Assembly: GCF_023278365.1 (NCBI RefSeq)
Contig: NZ_CP075338.1
Coordinates: forward strand, 2,294,001 to 2,358,000
Origin: Epilithonimonas zeae
GTDB taxonomy: Bacteria > Bacteroidota > Bacteroidia > Flavobacteriales > Weeksellaceae
Direction: 5' to 3'
Length of the DNA stretch: 64,000 bases
In this document: positions 1 to 7,694 of the stretch, in pieces
How the letters are laid out: every line of letters starts with the position of its first letter
Numbering within the stretch: position 1 is the stretch's first letter
Made by a program: the position numbers and the translations under genes
The notes under the pieces: generated by a model
Database searches by the model: none
Seen by the model: the letters and a program-made list of their open reading frames with translations, nothing else
What the model was told of the DNA's origin: nothing

Positions 1-1
1 A

Positions 2-1036
2 AGCTACGACCACACTTTCTACGCAGAAAAATTAAGAAAACAAAAATTTGATATTGATGATGAAGAACTGAAACCTTATTTTCAATTGGAAAAAGTTCAG
101 GAAGCCGTTTTTGTATTAGCCGGAAAATTATTCGGATTAGAGTTTAAAGAAATTACCGATGTTCAGAAATATCATCAGGATGTGAAAACTTACGAAATCA
201 CAGAAAACGGAAATTATAAAGCTCTACTCTACGCCGATTATCACCCGAGAAAAGGGAAACGTGCCGGCGCCTGGATGACGAGTTATAAAAATCAATACAA
301 ACAAAACGGAGAAAATTCCCGTCCGCATATTTCGGTCGTTTGCAACTTTACAAAACCGACCAAAGACACACCAAGTTTACTGACTTTTCAGGAAGTAACC
401 ACCTTGTTCCACGAGTTCGGACACGCACTTCATGGTGTTTTAGCAGACACGCAATACCCGAATCTTTCAGGAACTTCGGTTAAATGGGATTTTGTAGAAT
501 TGCCTTCCCAATTTCTGGAAAACTATTGCTATGAACCAGAATTCTTAAAAACATTTGCAAAACATTATCAAACCGGAGAAATTCTTCCAACCGAAAAAAT
601 CGAGAAATTATCTCAGAGCAAATCCTTTATGGAAGGTTATCAGACTTTGAGACAGCTTGGATTCGGGTTATTGGATATGGCTTATCATACAGAAATTGGA
701 GCGTTGGAGAATAAAAGTGTGAAAGCGTTTGAAGTAGAGAAAACTGCGGCAACTAATCTTTATCCGAGCAATCCAGAAACTGCAGCAAGTCCAAGTTTCT
801 CGCATATTTTCCAAGGCGGTTATTCGGCGGGTTATTATTCTTACAAATGGGCTGAGGTTTTGGATGCGGATGCTTTCCATTATTTCAAAGAAAATGGGAT
901 TTTCAATACTGAAATTGCGGCAAAATATAAAATTCTTTTATCTTCTGGTGGAACCAAAAATCCAATGGAATTGTATAAAAATTTCCGTGGAAGAGAACCT
1001 AAAGTCGAGAGCTTACTGAAAAGAGCTTTTGGATAA
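2..1036 (+). CDS. M3 family metallopeptidase (Dcp/oligopeptidase type), C-terminal part
   Basis: This is the C-terminal portion of a zinc metallopeptidase that cleaves small peptides; the frame is open from base 2, so the gene starts before the window. The zinc motif HEFGH lies at about 410-424 and is followed by HG. The downstream DFVELPSQ segment supplies the third ligand Glu, in the arrangement typical of M3A peptidyl-dipeptidases such as Dcp. The C-terminal part (GYSAGYYSYKWAEVLDADAF) is also characteristic of the family. No signal peptide can be judged because the N terminus is missing. I infer a cytoplasmic or periplasmic peptide-recycling role. Whether it is a dipeptidyl carboxypeptidase or an oligopeptidase A type cannot be decided from this fragment. 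Confidence 0.93.
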   Translation, partial: SYDHTFYAEKLRKQKFDIDDEELKPYFQLEKVQEAVFVLAGKLFGLEFKEITDVQKYHQDVKTYEITENGNYKALLYADYHPRKGKRAGAWMTSYKNQYKQNGENSRPHISVVCNFTKPTKDTPSLLTFQEVTTLFHEFGHALHGVLADTQYPNLSGTSVKWDFVELPSQFLENYCYEPEFLKTFAKHYQTGEILPTEKIEKLSQSKSFMEGYQTLRQLGFGLLDMAYHTEIGALENKSVKAFEVEKTAATNLYPSNPETAASPSFSHIFQGGYSAGYYSYKWAEVLDADAFHYFKENGIFNTEIAAKYKILLSSGGTKNPMELYKNFRGREPKVESLLKRAFG

Positions 1037-1153
1037 GTTTTAGTGTTCGAGAGTTTTAGAATATTAGCGTTTAACCCTTTCAGAGTTTTAAATTGACTTG
1101 TGTAATCTTCGATTTCTGAAATTGTTTTTAAATCAATCAATTAAATTTAGAAA

Positions 1154-1531
1154 ATGAATTGTCCTTGCTGTTCCGGAAAGTCCTACGAAGATTGTTGTCA
1201 GCCTTATCATCTGAAAGAGAAATTTGCTCCAACAGCAGAAGCTTTGATGCGTTCAAGGTTTTCTGCATTTGCTATCCCAAACGGCGACTATCTTTGGGAA
1301 ACGACTTCTCCCAACAAAAGGCAATTCCATAACAAAAAGGATTTGCAGGAATGGGGTGAAATCAATGAATGGACGAAGCTGGAAATTATCGATAAACCTT
1401 CAACTAATAAAGTAGAGTTCAAAGCTTTTTATAATGATGAAGAAGGAAATCCTCAAGTTCATCACGAGTTGTCACAATTCAAAATGATTCAGAATCGTTG
1501 GTTTTATGTGACTGGGGAATTTTTGGATTAG
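1154..1531 (+). CDS. YchJ-family SEC-C motif protein
   Basis: A 125-residue protein that opens with a cysteine-rich SEC-C type zinc motif (CPCCSGKSYEDCC, then H), followed by the conserved stretch AEALMRSRFSAF and an NTF2-like YchJ middle domain ending in W-F-Y-V-TGEFLD. The E. coli YchJ family (UPF0225) has a second SEC-C motif at the C terminus that is absent here, as in many Bacteroidota members. The biochemical function is unknown. It stands alone, downstream of the M3 peptidase, and ends just before a palindrome that probably terminates transcription from both sides. Confidence 0.88.
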   Translation: MNCPCCSGKSYEDCCQPYHLKEKFAPTAEALMRSRFSAFAIPNGDYLWETTSPNKRQFHNKKDLQEWGEINEWTKLEIIDKPSTNKVEFKAFYNDEEGNPQVHHELSQFKMIQNRWFYVTGEFLD

Positions 1532-1544
1532 TTTTATGAAGAGG

Positions 1545-1601
1545 CTTCGAGAGCCTCAGCCTGACAAATGTAAAAACTCTGGCGCACTGAGGTTCTCGAA
1601 G
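1545..1601. terminator. bidirectional hairpin between ychJ-like and VF530 genes
   Basis: The arms CTTCGAGAGCCTCAG (1545-1559) and CTGAGGTTCTCGAAG (1587-1601) pair with one mismatch, and the right arm is followed by a T-rich stretch. It sits between two convergent stop codons (1531 and 1607), so it probably ends both transcripts. The left arm continues into CCTGACAAATG, a word shared with a repeat near 57091-57120, so the hairpin is also part of a dispersed repeat. Confidence 0.6.
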
Positions 1602-1606
1602 TGTTT

Positions 1607-1849
1607 TTATAAATTTTGTTTTTTCTTTTGTCTCAAAACGTAGAGATACAAACTTTCTACTTTTGCCCTTGCCCAAGGTGTTTTGCGAAGAAATTTGAGA
1701 GAGGAACTGACACTTGGATTTTCGCCGGTGAAACATTTGATGTTGATTTGTTTTCCCAATTCGCTGTAACCTTTGTAGTATTCCAGCAATTCTTCCAGAA
1801 TCGCATCCAATCTTTTGCCGTGCAAAGGGTCTTTCGAAGTGTTTTCCAT
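1607..1849 (-). CDS. VF530 (DUF2132) family DNA-binding protein
   Basis: An 80-residue protein with the family signature: SKDPLHGKRLDAILEELLEYYG-like N terminus, then IKCFTGENPSVSSSLKFLRKTPWAR and a lysine-rich tail. The Vibrio VF530 structure is a small helical fold with proposed DNA-binding ability; the cellular role is not established. It is transcribed toward the ychJ-like gene. A 96-residue plus-strand ORF covering the same bases has no family features and is a shadow. I recognise the family clearly; the function remains inferred. Confidence 0.87.
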   Translation of the reverse strand: MENTSKDPLHGKRLDAILEELLEYYKGYSELGKQINIKCFTGENPSVSSSLKFLRKTPWARAKVESLYLYVLRQKKKQNL

Positions 1850-1880
1850 TTTGTAAAATTATTGATTTTATTATTTCAAA

Positions 1881-1963
1881 AACCACAAAAGACACATAAG
1901 TTTTAATTTAAAAAAAATACTGCTGACTTTCATTTGCTTATTTCTTTTGTGACTTTTGTGGTT
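1881..1963. repeat. inverted repeat with AACCACAAAAGACACA arms
   Basis: The left arm AACCACAAAAGACACA (1881-1896) is matched by TGTGACTTTTGTGGTT (1948-1963) with one mismatch, around a 51-base AT-rich loop. A single copy of the same word with T in place of A (AACCACAAAAGTCACA) occurs at 9989-10004. The repetition and the palindrome suggest a dispersed intergenic element. Confidence 0.6.
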
Positions 1964-2018
1964 AAAAAAGAAATTTCTCTATTGTCATTTCATATATTTG
2001 ATAATCAAAAATAGAACA

Positions 2019-2672
2019 ATGAAATTCCTAACAATTACATCAATATTACTTTCTACTATGTTTTATGCCCAAGATTTTGCTGGATTCTCTAAATATGAAA
2101 ACCAAAATCAAGAAATCAAAGTCAAAAAAGTTACTCCAAATTCAGTTTTTATGGGTGACTCCATTACGGAAGGTTGGTTTTCTACTGATCCTGAATTTTT
2201 TACTAAAAATAATTTTGTAGGAAGGGGAATAAGTGGACAGGTTACCTCTCAAATGCTGATTAGATTCAGAGAAGATGTCATTAAACTGAAACCAAAACGT
2301 GTCATCATTCTTGCCGGAACCAATGATATTGCAGAAAATCAAGGTCCGATTTCTTTGGATAAAGTGTTCGGAAATATTGTTTCTATGGTAGAATTGGCAA
2401 AAGCGAATAAAATACAGGTAATTCTATGTTCAGTACTTCCTGCATATGATTTCCCATGGAGAAAAGATATAATACCGGCCGACAGAGTCATAACATTGAA
2501 TAACATGATAAAAGATTACGCTCAGAAAAATCATATCACTTACGTGGACTACCATTCAGTTTTAAAGGATGAAAAAAATGGTTTGCCTAAAGAAATTGCT
2601 GAGGACGGAATCCACCCGAACAAATTAGGTTACGAAAAAATGGAAGCTATTTTGATGCAAAATTTGAAATAA
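2019..2672 (+). CDS. SGNH/GDSL-family lipase or esterase, secreted
   Basis: An SGNH hydrolase with block I MGDSIT (nucleophile Ser), the block II region FVGRGISGQ, block III LAGTNDIA and block V DGIHPN carrying the catalytic Asp-His pair. I chose the ATG at 2019 because it gives a clean signal peptide (MKFLTITSILLSTMFYAQ); an upstream in-frame start at 1956 would add a non-signal extension reaching into the repeat. It probably deacylates a carbohydrate or a lipid outside the inner membrane; the substrate cannot be read from the sequence. The stop overlaps the next start by one base (TAATG), so the two genes are probably coupled. Confidence 0.88.
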   Translation: MKFLTITSILLSTMFYAQDFAGFSKYENQNQEIKVKKVTPNSVFMGDSITEGWFSTDPEFFTKNNFVGRGISGQVTSQMLIRFREDVIKLKPKRVIILAGTNDIAENQGPISLDKVFGNIVSMVELAKANKIQVILCSVLPAYDFPWRKDIIPADRVITLNNMIKDYAQKNHITYVDYHSVLKDEKNGLPKEIAEDGIHPNKLGYEKMEAILMQNLK

Positions 2673-3202
2673 TGAATCTCGAAGAATTAAAATATCCAGT
2701 CGGAAAATTCATCAAACCAGAATGTATTACCAAAGAAATCATCGATTCTTCGATTTCTGAAATCGAAAACTTTCCGAGTCTTGTTAAAACAGAAATTCAA
2801 AATCTTTCCGAACAAGATTTACATCTAAGATACAGACCAGAAGGTTGGACAATTACTCAAGTGGTTCATCATTGCGCCGACAGTCATATCAACAGCTATA
2901 TGAGATTTAAATTGGCATTGACGGAAAATGTTCCAACAATCAAACCTTACGAGGAAAGTCTTTGGGCAGAGTTGCCGGACAAACAATTGTCGTCATTGAT
3001 TTCGTTGCAACTTTTGGAAGCTTTGCACGCAAGATGGGTTTATCTTTTGAAAACTTTGAGTGAAGAAGATTTGAATAAAGAATTTATTCATCCTGAACAA
3101 TCAGAAAGAATTTCGCTCAGAGAAAACATATTGATTTACGGCTGGCATTGTCTGCATCATTTGGCTCATATTCGCCAGGCGAAAGAATTAAGATTTGAGT
3201 GA
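2672..3202 (+). CDS. DinB/YfiT-family metal-dependent protein (putative bacillithiol transferase)
   Basis: A 176-residue four-helix DinB-superfamily protein. The metal-binding histidines are in VVHHCADSH (near residue 70) and in the C-terminal WHCLHHLAHIRQA. The N-terminal YPVGKF and the RPEGWTITQVVHHCADSH context match YfiT/BstA, whose members transfer bacillithiol to electrophiles; bacillithiol is made by many flavobacteria. It overlaps the preceding hydrolase stop by one base, which suggests a shared transcript. The transferase role is inferred from family; the metal site is seen directly. Confidence 0.85.
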   Translation: MNLEELKYPVGKFIKPECITKEIIDSSISEIENFPSLVKTEIQNLSEQDLHLRYRPEGWTITQVVHHCADSHINSYMRFKLALTENVPTIKPYEESLWAELPDKQLSSLISLQLLEALHARWVYLLKTLSEEDLNKEFIHPEQSERISLRENILIYGWHCLHHLAHIRQAKELRFE

Positions 3203-3218
3203 AACTAAAAATAAAATT

Positions 3219-3620
3219 ATGAAAAAGTCGATCGTTATTACTTTTCTATTTGCAATCCCTATTTTTCCATTGGCTCAAAATAAAATAGACCAAACCTTGG
3301 AAAAATGCCTAAACCAAGATAACTCGACGGCTGGTCAAAGAAACTGTATCATTTCTGCTCATCAATCTTGGGACAAGGAACTGAATAAGTCTTATACTTC
3401 ACTAAATCATAAATTAAAAAATACAGCAAAAAAAGAATTGCTGGAAGCTCAGCGAAACTGGATTTTATTCCGAGATTCCGAATTCAAACTAATCAACAAG
3501 TATTATTTTGACGTCAAAAAAGGAACAATTTTTCAAGTGATTTCTGAAAACAAAAAATTACAAATCATCAAAGAAAGAGCGTTGCAACTGAAAGAATATG
3601 ATGAACAATTTGATTATTAG
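3219..3620 (+). CDS. LprI-like (DUF1311) secreted protein
   Basis: A 133-residue protein starting at ATG 3219 (MKKSIVITFLFAIPIFPLAQ signal peptide); an in-frame start at 3195 would bury the signal. The mature part has two cysteines (EKCLNQ and QRNCI) and the AHQSWDKELNKSY...LEAQRNWILFRD pattern of the DUF1311/LprI family, some members of which inhibit lysozyme. A periplasmic or lipid-independent secreted location is expected. Its stop lies 16 bases from the stop of the convergent beta-lactamase-like gene. Confidence 0.8.
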   Translation: MKKSIVITFLFAIPIFPLAQNKIDQTLEKCLNQDNSTAGQRNCIISAHQSWDKELNKSYTSLNHKLKNTAKKELLEAQRNWILFRDSEFKLINKYYFDVKKGTIFQVISENKKLQIIKERALQLKEYDEQFDY

Positions 3621-3636
3621 ATAAGCTATACTGTAA

Positions 3637-4941
3637 TTAATCTACTTTCTTATAAACGTAAGTATTTCTTTTTGTCGTCATAGTCATTTTCTTTTTCTCG
3701 GGTGAAAATAACAATTCTACTTTGTTTGTATCGTAAACAAATTTGTTCTTTTCCTTGGCTTCAATCAAAACTTCGGGAGAATCATCTTGCTGTATATAAA
3801 GTTTATCATTATTAATATAAACATTCAAATCTGTAGAAGAGCTCGAGTATTTATACTTCCCTACAAATTGTTGTAATTCGTGATTACTAAGTTTGATCCT
3901 TTTAAAATCCGGCACTTCATATTTGTCATTATACAAATCATTAAGAACATACTCCAAGATATCGCCAATGTCATATCTCACGCCATTTTCTGTGATACAA
4001 ATAGCAATCTTATCTTCCGGAATGTAAAGTGCAAATGTCAGATAACCTAAAACAGAACCTGTGTGGCCATACATATTCTTGCTTTCATAAGGATAACGAA
4101 ACATACCTTTTTCCAAATTTTTCATTTGAACGAGAGATTTTTCAGAAACTAATTTTCCATCAAACAAGGCTTTATAAAAAACATTGATTTCCGAAGGTGT
4201 AGAAATGATATTCCCTGCTCCTATAAAATTGTTAAGACCTCTATCCAAATTTTTTCTCCAATCGGTATAATAACGATACGACTTTGACTCATTATTTTCT
4301 GATTTAAAAAAGTCTGCCGTCCCAGTATTAACTAAATTCAGTGGACTGACAATTTTTTCTTTGAGAATCTCGCTGTAACTTTTATCATAAATCTTTTCCA
4401 GAATAAATCCCAGAAGCATATAACCCGTGTTGCAATAAGAATATCTGTAATCCGGAGGAAAGACGGAAGGCAACCTGTACATCATCTCCATGAGCGTTTC
4501 CTTGGGAAAATCTCGTGCTATAAAATCATCATAAAATTTAGAAGCATTAATATTCTGAATTCCACTTCTGTGTTCTAACAAACTCGAAATTTGTATAATA
4601 TCTGCATTTTTGACTCTCGGAAAAAACTTAGAAAGCTTGTCAGTTTGTTTTAATTTCCCTTCCTCAATCGCTTTGAAAATCAAAACTGCAGTGAAGGTTT
4701 TGGTTACAGAACCAATTCTATATTTGGTATTATCATCCGGAACGGTTTCGTTTTCCAAATCAGCAAATCCAACATTTTTTTCATAGATATCTTTTCCGTC
4801 TTTTTGAACCTTAATTCGGAACATCGCTTTATCATAAGTTCCAAATGCGTCATAGACACTATCAAGTTTACTTTTGTTATGGATTGTCTGAGCAAAAATC
4901 TGCTGACAAAATAAGAGAATTAGTAGGTAATAGTTTTTCAT
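3637..4941 (-). CDS. serine hydrolase of the beta-lactamase / penicillin-binding (class C) family
   Basis: A 434-residue secreted protein with a signal peptide (MKNYYLLILLFCQQIFAQ). It carries the active-site SxxK motif (S78-V-T-K81 in RIGSVTKTFTAV), the YxN motif in YSYCNTGYMLLG, and an HTG triad in YGHTGSVLGY. After residue about 350 there is a C-terminal DUF3471-like beta domain. These are the hallmarks of the AmpC/EstB-like beta-lactamase superfamily, which includes D-peptidases and esterases; true beta-lactam resistance should not be assumed. It is divergent from hutH, with less than 100 bases between the start codons. Confidence 0.88.
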   Translation of the reverse strand: MKNYYLLILLFCQQIFAQTIHNKSKLDSVYDAFGTYDKAMFRIKVQKDGKDIYEKNVGFADLENETVPDDNTKYRIGSVTKTFTAVLIFKAIEEGKLKQTDKLSKFFPRVKNADIIQISSLLEHRSGIQNINASKFYDDFIARDFPKETLMEMMYRLPSVFPPDYRYSYCNTGYMLLGFILEKIYDKSYSEILKEKIVSPLNLVNTGTADFFKSENNESKSYRYYTDWRKNLDRGLNNFIGAGNIISTPSEINVFYKALFDGKLVSEKSLVQMKNLEKGMFRYPYESKNMYGHTGSVLGYLTFALYIPEDKIAICITENGVRYDIGDILEYVLNDLYNDKYEVPDFKRIKLSNHELQQFVGKYKYSSSSTDLNVYINNDKLYIQQDDSPEVLIEAKEKNKFVYDTNKVELLFSPEKKKMTMTTKRNTYVYKKVD

Positions 4942-5033
4942 CTTTTACAAATATAAATAAATCTGAGAATCAAGGTAAAATCCTTTTTATAATTCCTCCC
5001 GAAAAGTGTATTTTTAGGCAAAATTTTTCAGTG

Positions 5034-6524
5034 ATGATTTACGGAATCGACCAATTTAAATATCAGGATGTTTTAGAGATTTTAAAAAATCCTTCCAAAG
5101 CCAAGCTCAATAAAAAATCAAAAGACCAGATCATAAAATCGCAACAGAATGTTCAGAAAATTGTAGCGTCTGACAGGACAGTTTATGGCATCAATACAGG
5201 TTTTGGACCGCTTTGCGATGTTAAAATTTCAGAAGAAGAAACGGCTCAGCTTCAACATAATTTGATTATTTCGCACGCTGTTGGCGTCGGAAAACCGATT
5301 GACAGGAACATTTCCAAAACAATGATGATTTCCAAAATCCACGCTTTGTCGAAAGGATTTTCGGGTGTTTCGTTAGATGTTATCGAGCGATTGATTCTGA
5401 TGTTGGAATTGGATATTATTCCGGTTGTTCCAGAGCAAGGTTCTGTTGGAGCTTCAGGAGATTTGGCACCGTTGGCACATTTGGTTTTGCCGCTTTTAGG
5501 ATTAGGTCAGGTTTGGGAAAATAATAAAACTGTTGAGACGGCTAAAGTTTTGAAGAAACATAAACTTCAACCGTTAAAATTAGGCCCGAAAGAAGGTTTA
5601 GGATTGATTAATGGCACTCAGTTCATTTTAGCTCACGCAATTACAGGTCTAGCAAAATTCGAATATCTTTTAGATTTAGCAGATTTAACAGCAGCTATGA
5701 GTCTTGAAGCTTATCGTGGCTCATCAAGTCCGTTCAAGAAAGAATTGCATGAGATTCGTCCATTTGACGGAAGTCAAAAAGTAGCGGAAAGAATGCGAAA
5801 TTTCCTTAAAGATTCAGACAATCTCAAGTCTCACGAATTCTGTGACAGAGTCCAGGATCCTTATTCTATGCGTTGTGTTCCACAGGTTCACGGTGCGAGT
5901 AGAAATGCTTTCGAACATCTGAAGCAAATGGCCGAAACGGAACTGAATTCTGTAACGGACAATCCGATTGTGTTGAGTGCAGAGGAATCAATTTCCGGAG
6001 GTAACTTTCACGGCCAATTGATGGCTTTGCCTTTGGACTACGCTTCATTAGCAGCAGCAGAATTAGGAAACATTTCCGACAGAAGAAGTTATCTTTTGCT
6101 CGAAGGAAAATATGGTTTACCGAAATTGTTAGTAGAAAGTTCTGGACTTAATTCTGGCTTTATGATTCCGCAATATACGAGTGCAGCGTTGGTTACAGAG
6201 AACAAAACGCTTTGCTTCCCAGCTTCAGCAGATTCTATACCGACAAGTTTAGGACAAGAAGACCACGTTTCTATGGGAAGTATTTCGGGAAGAAAATTCA
6301 ATCAGATTTTGGGAAATCTTGAAAACATTTTAGCCATCGAATTGATGTTTGCAGCTCAAGGTTTGGAATTCCGAAGACCAGCAAAATGTTCTAAAATCGT
6401 TGAAAAAAATTATGATTTGATTCGTTCTGTTGTTCCAAAATTAGAAGACGACCGATTGATTGGTGAAGATATTTTGAAAATTGCTGAGTTGATTAGAGAA
6501 AAGAAATTTCAAGTCCACATATAA
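5034..6524 (+). CDS. hutH: histidine ammonia-lyase
   Basis: Deaminates L-histidine to trans-urocanate, the first step of histidine degradation. The self-cyclising MIO triad Ala140-Ser141-Gly142 is present in GSVGASGDLAPLAHL, with YGINTGFGPL upstream and SHAVGVGKP matching the substrate-binding His region. The C-terminal LVTENKTL segment retains the Glu that binds the imidazole in histidine lyases, which argues against a phenylalanine or tyrosine lyase. The start at 5034 gives 496 residues, the normal family length; the frame is open upstream to 4845 but that part overlaps the divergent gene. No hutU, hutI or hutG is visible nearby. A strong terminator follows. Confidence 0.93.
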   Translation: MIYGIDQFKYQDVLEILKNPSKAKLNKKSKDQIIKSQQNVQKIVASDRTVYGINTGFGPLCDVKISEEETAQLQHNLIISHAVGVGKPIDRNISKTMMISKIHALSKGFSGVSLDVIERLILMLELDIIPVVPEQGSVGASGDLAPLAHLVLPLLGLGQVWENNKTVETAKVLKKHKLQPLKLGPKEGLGLINGTQFILAHAITGLAKFEYLLDLADLTAAMSLEAYRGSSSPFKKELHEIRPFDGSQKVAERMRNFLKDSDNLKSHEFCDRVQDPYSMRCVPQVHGASRNAFEHLKQMAETELNSVTDNPIVLSAEESISGGNFHGQLMALPLDYASLAAAELGNISDRRSYLLLEGKYGLPKLLVESSGLNSGFMIPQYTSAALVTENKTLCFPASADSIPTSLGQEDHVSMGSISGRKFNQILGNLENILAIELMFAAQGLEFRRPAKCSKIVEKNYDLIRSVVPKLEDDRLIGEDILKIAELIREKKFQVHI

Positions 6525-6553
6525 TTGACAAATAATATTAAAAAAAATTAATT

Positions 6554-6577
6554 ATTCCTCAGTTTTAACTGGGGAAT
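6554..6577 (+). terminator. hutH terminator
   Basis: An 11-base-pair stem, ATTCCTCAGTT / AACTGGGGAAT, with a two-base loop is followed by a T-rich run. It lies 30 bases past the hutH stop. Confidence 0.8.
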
Positions 6578-6673
6578 TTTCATTTTTATTAAATTGATTA
6601 TAAACACATTAAGTAATTATACTTATGAATAAAAACAGGTATATATACTCTTAAATATATAAGTAATCTGCAA

Positions 6674-6681
6674 TAGCTTTG
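6674..6681 (+). promoter_or_regulatory. -7 element upstream of the cystatin-like gene
   Basis: TAGCTTTG matches the Bacteroidota -7 consensus TAnnTTTG. No clear TTG is seen at the -33 position. It would give a leader of about 110 bases before the ATG at 6802, which is long for a gene of this size. Confidence 0.45.
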
Positions 6682-6801
6682 TCCTGTGGTCACAAAAAGA
6701 CACCTTGATTAAAAAAAATTCTAACCATGGAGACCAGAAACCATCAAAAACGGGGCGTATCCGAAAGGCCATAAGAGTAGGACACCTAAAACAAATTAAT
6801 C

Positions 6802-7068
6802 ATGACAGAAGAACTAACAGTTGGCGGATGGACAGCGTTTCATAGCCTTACATCAGAAGAGCAACAAGTATTCAGTGAAGCTCTAAGAGGATTTGTTGGA
6901 GTAAAATATACTCCTACAGAAGTATCAACACAATTAGTTAATGGAACCAATTACCGTTACAAATGCGCAGCAAGTATGCCGCCGTCCGATGTAACTTGGA
7001 ACGCAATTGTAGAAATTTACAAGCCTATTAACGGACAACCTCACGTTACGGGTATTACAAGAATATAA
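6802..7068 (+). CDS. small stefin/cystatin-like protein
   Basis: An 88-residue protein without a signal peptide. It has the three landmarks of type-1 cystatins (stefins) in order: a Gly-Gly pair near the N terminus (VGGW), the first-hairpin QxVxG motif in QLVNGTNYRYKC, and a second-hairpin segment in IYKPINGQPHVTGI. In the known family these three elements form the wedge that blocks papain-like cysteine proteases. The first residues after GG (TAFHSLTSEEQQVFSEALRGFVG) fit the single long helix. I infer a cytoplasmic cysteine-protease inhibitor or a cystatin-fold binding protein. The gene stands alone between two terminators with its own promoter. Confidence 0.65.
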   Translation: MTEELTVGGWTAFHSLTSEEQQVFSEALRGFVGVKYTPTEVSTQLVNGTNYRYKCAASMPPSDVTWNAIVEIYKPINGQPHVTGITRI

Positions 7069-7089
7069 AGTATTCCGAATACTTTTATT

Positions 7090-7114
7090 AGCCGGAAGAT
7101 AATATCTTCTGGCT
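7090..7114 (+). terminator. terminator of the cystatin-like gene
   Basis: A 12-base-pair perfect stem, AGCCGGAAGATA / TATCTTCTGGCT (one G-T pair), with a one-base loop by strict count, is followed directly by A and seven T. Confidence 0.88.
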
Positions 7115-7148
7115 ATTTTTTTATAATATATTTCATTACTTTTAATTA

Positions 7149-7598
7149 ATGAAAACCCTTAGAACAAATTCCGAAAATCCAGATTTTCAAAAATTAGTAA
7201 AACAATTAGACGCCTATCTTGCTGTGATGGATGGTGATGAACACGCTTTTTATCATCAATATAACAAAATCGATTTACTGAAAAACTGCGTTGTGATTTT
7301 TGATAATGATGAAGCCGTCGCTTGTGGCGCTATCAAAGAATTGGATTCAAAATCTATGGAAATCAAAAGAATGTTCACGCTTCCTGAGAAACGGGGAAAA
7401 GGCTTGGCTTCTGCAATTTTAACCGAATTAGAAGCCTGGTCTAAAGAATTAGGTTATGAAAAAACGGTTCTGGAAACAGGAAAAAGACAAACTGAAGCTG
7501 TTGCACTTTACAACAAATGCGGTTATAAAATCATTCCGAATTATGGACAATATGCTGGTGTAGAAAACAGTGTTTGTTTTGCGAAAGTATTGGAATAA
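7149..7598 (+). CDS. GNAT family N-acetyltransferase
   Basis: A 149-residue protein with the acetyl-CoA pyrophosphate-binding loop RGKGLASAIL after the beta-4 strand (MEIKRMFTLPEKRGKGLA) and the C-terminal ETGKRQTEAVALYNKCGY motif. It transfers an acetyl group from acetyl-CoA to an amine; the acceptor is unknown. The protein is cytoplasmic, with no membrane segments. It is monocistronic and ends inside a repeat hairpin that separates it from a convergent gene. Confidence 0.88.
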   Translation: MKTLRTNSENPDFQKLVKQLDAYLAVMDGDEHAFYHQYNKIDLLKNCVVIFDNDEAVACGAIKELDSKSMEIKRMFTLPEKRGKGLASAILTELEAWSKELGYEKTVLETGKRQTEAVALYNKCGYKIIPNYGQYAGVENSVCFAKVLE

Positions 7599-7675
7599 AT
7601 CTCTCGCAGATTAGGCTGATTTTGCAGATTTTCTAACGCAATCATCTGCTGATTCGTAAAATCGGCGAGAGATTT
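7597..7675. repeat. palindromic repeat, TCTCGCAGATT family
   Basis: The outer arms AAATCTCTCGC (7597-7607) and GCGAGAGATTT (7665-7675) are perfectly complementary around a loop rich in GCAGATT words. A second full copy is at 8947-9019 and single-arm copies start at about 9933 and 56957. Here it lies between convergent stop codons (7598 and 7695), so it may also act as a terminator. Confidence 0.7.
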
Positions 7676-7694
7676 AATTTTTCGAAATAAAAAA

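Noticed and set aside
2-1036. Possible signal peptide or transmembrane start for the M3 peptidase
   Set aside because: The true N terminus is upstream of the window, so nothing can be said.
1616-1906. 96-residue plus-strand ORF rich in Phe and Cys
   Set aside because: It lies opposite the VF530 gene, whose frame has a recognisable family signature; the plus frame is only its complement.
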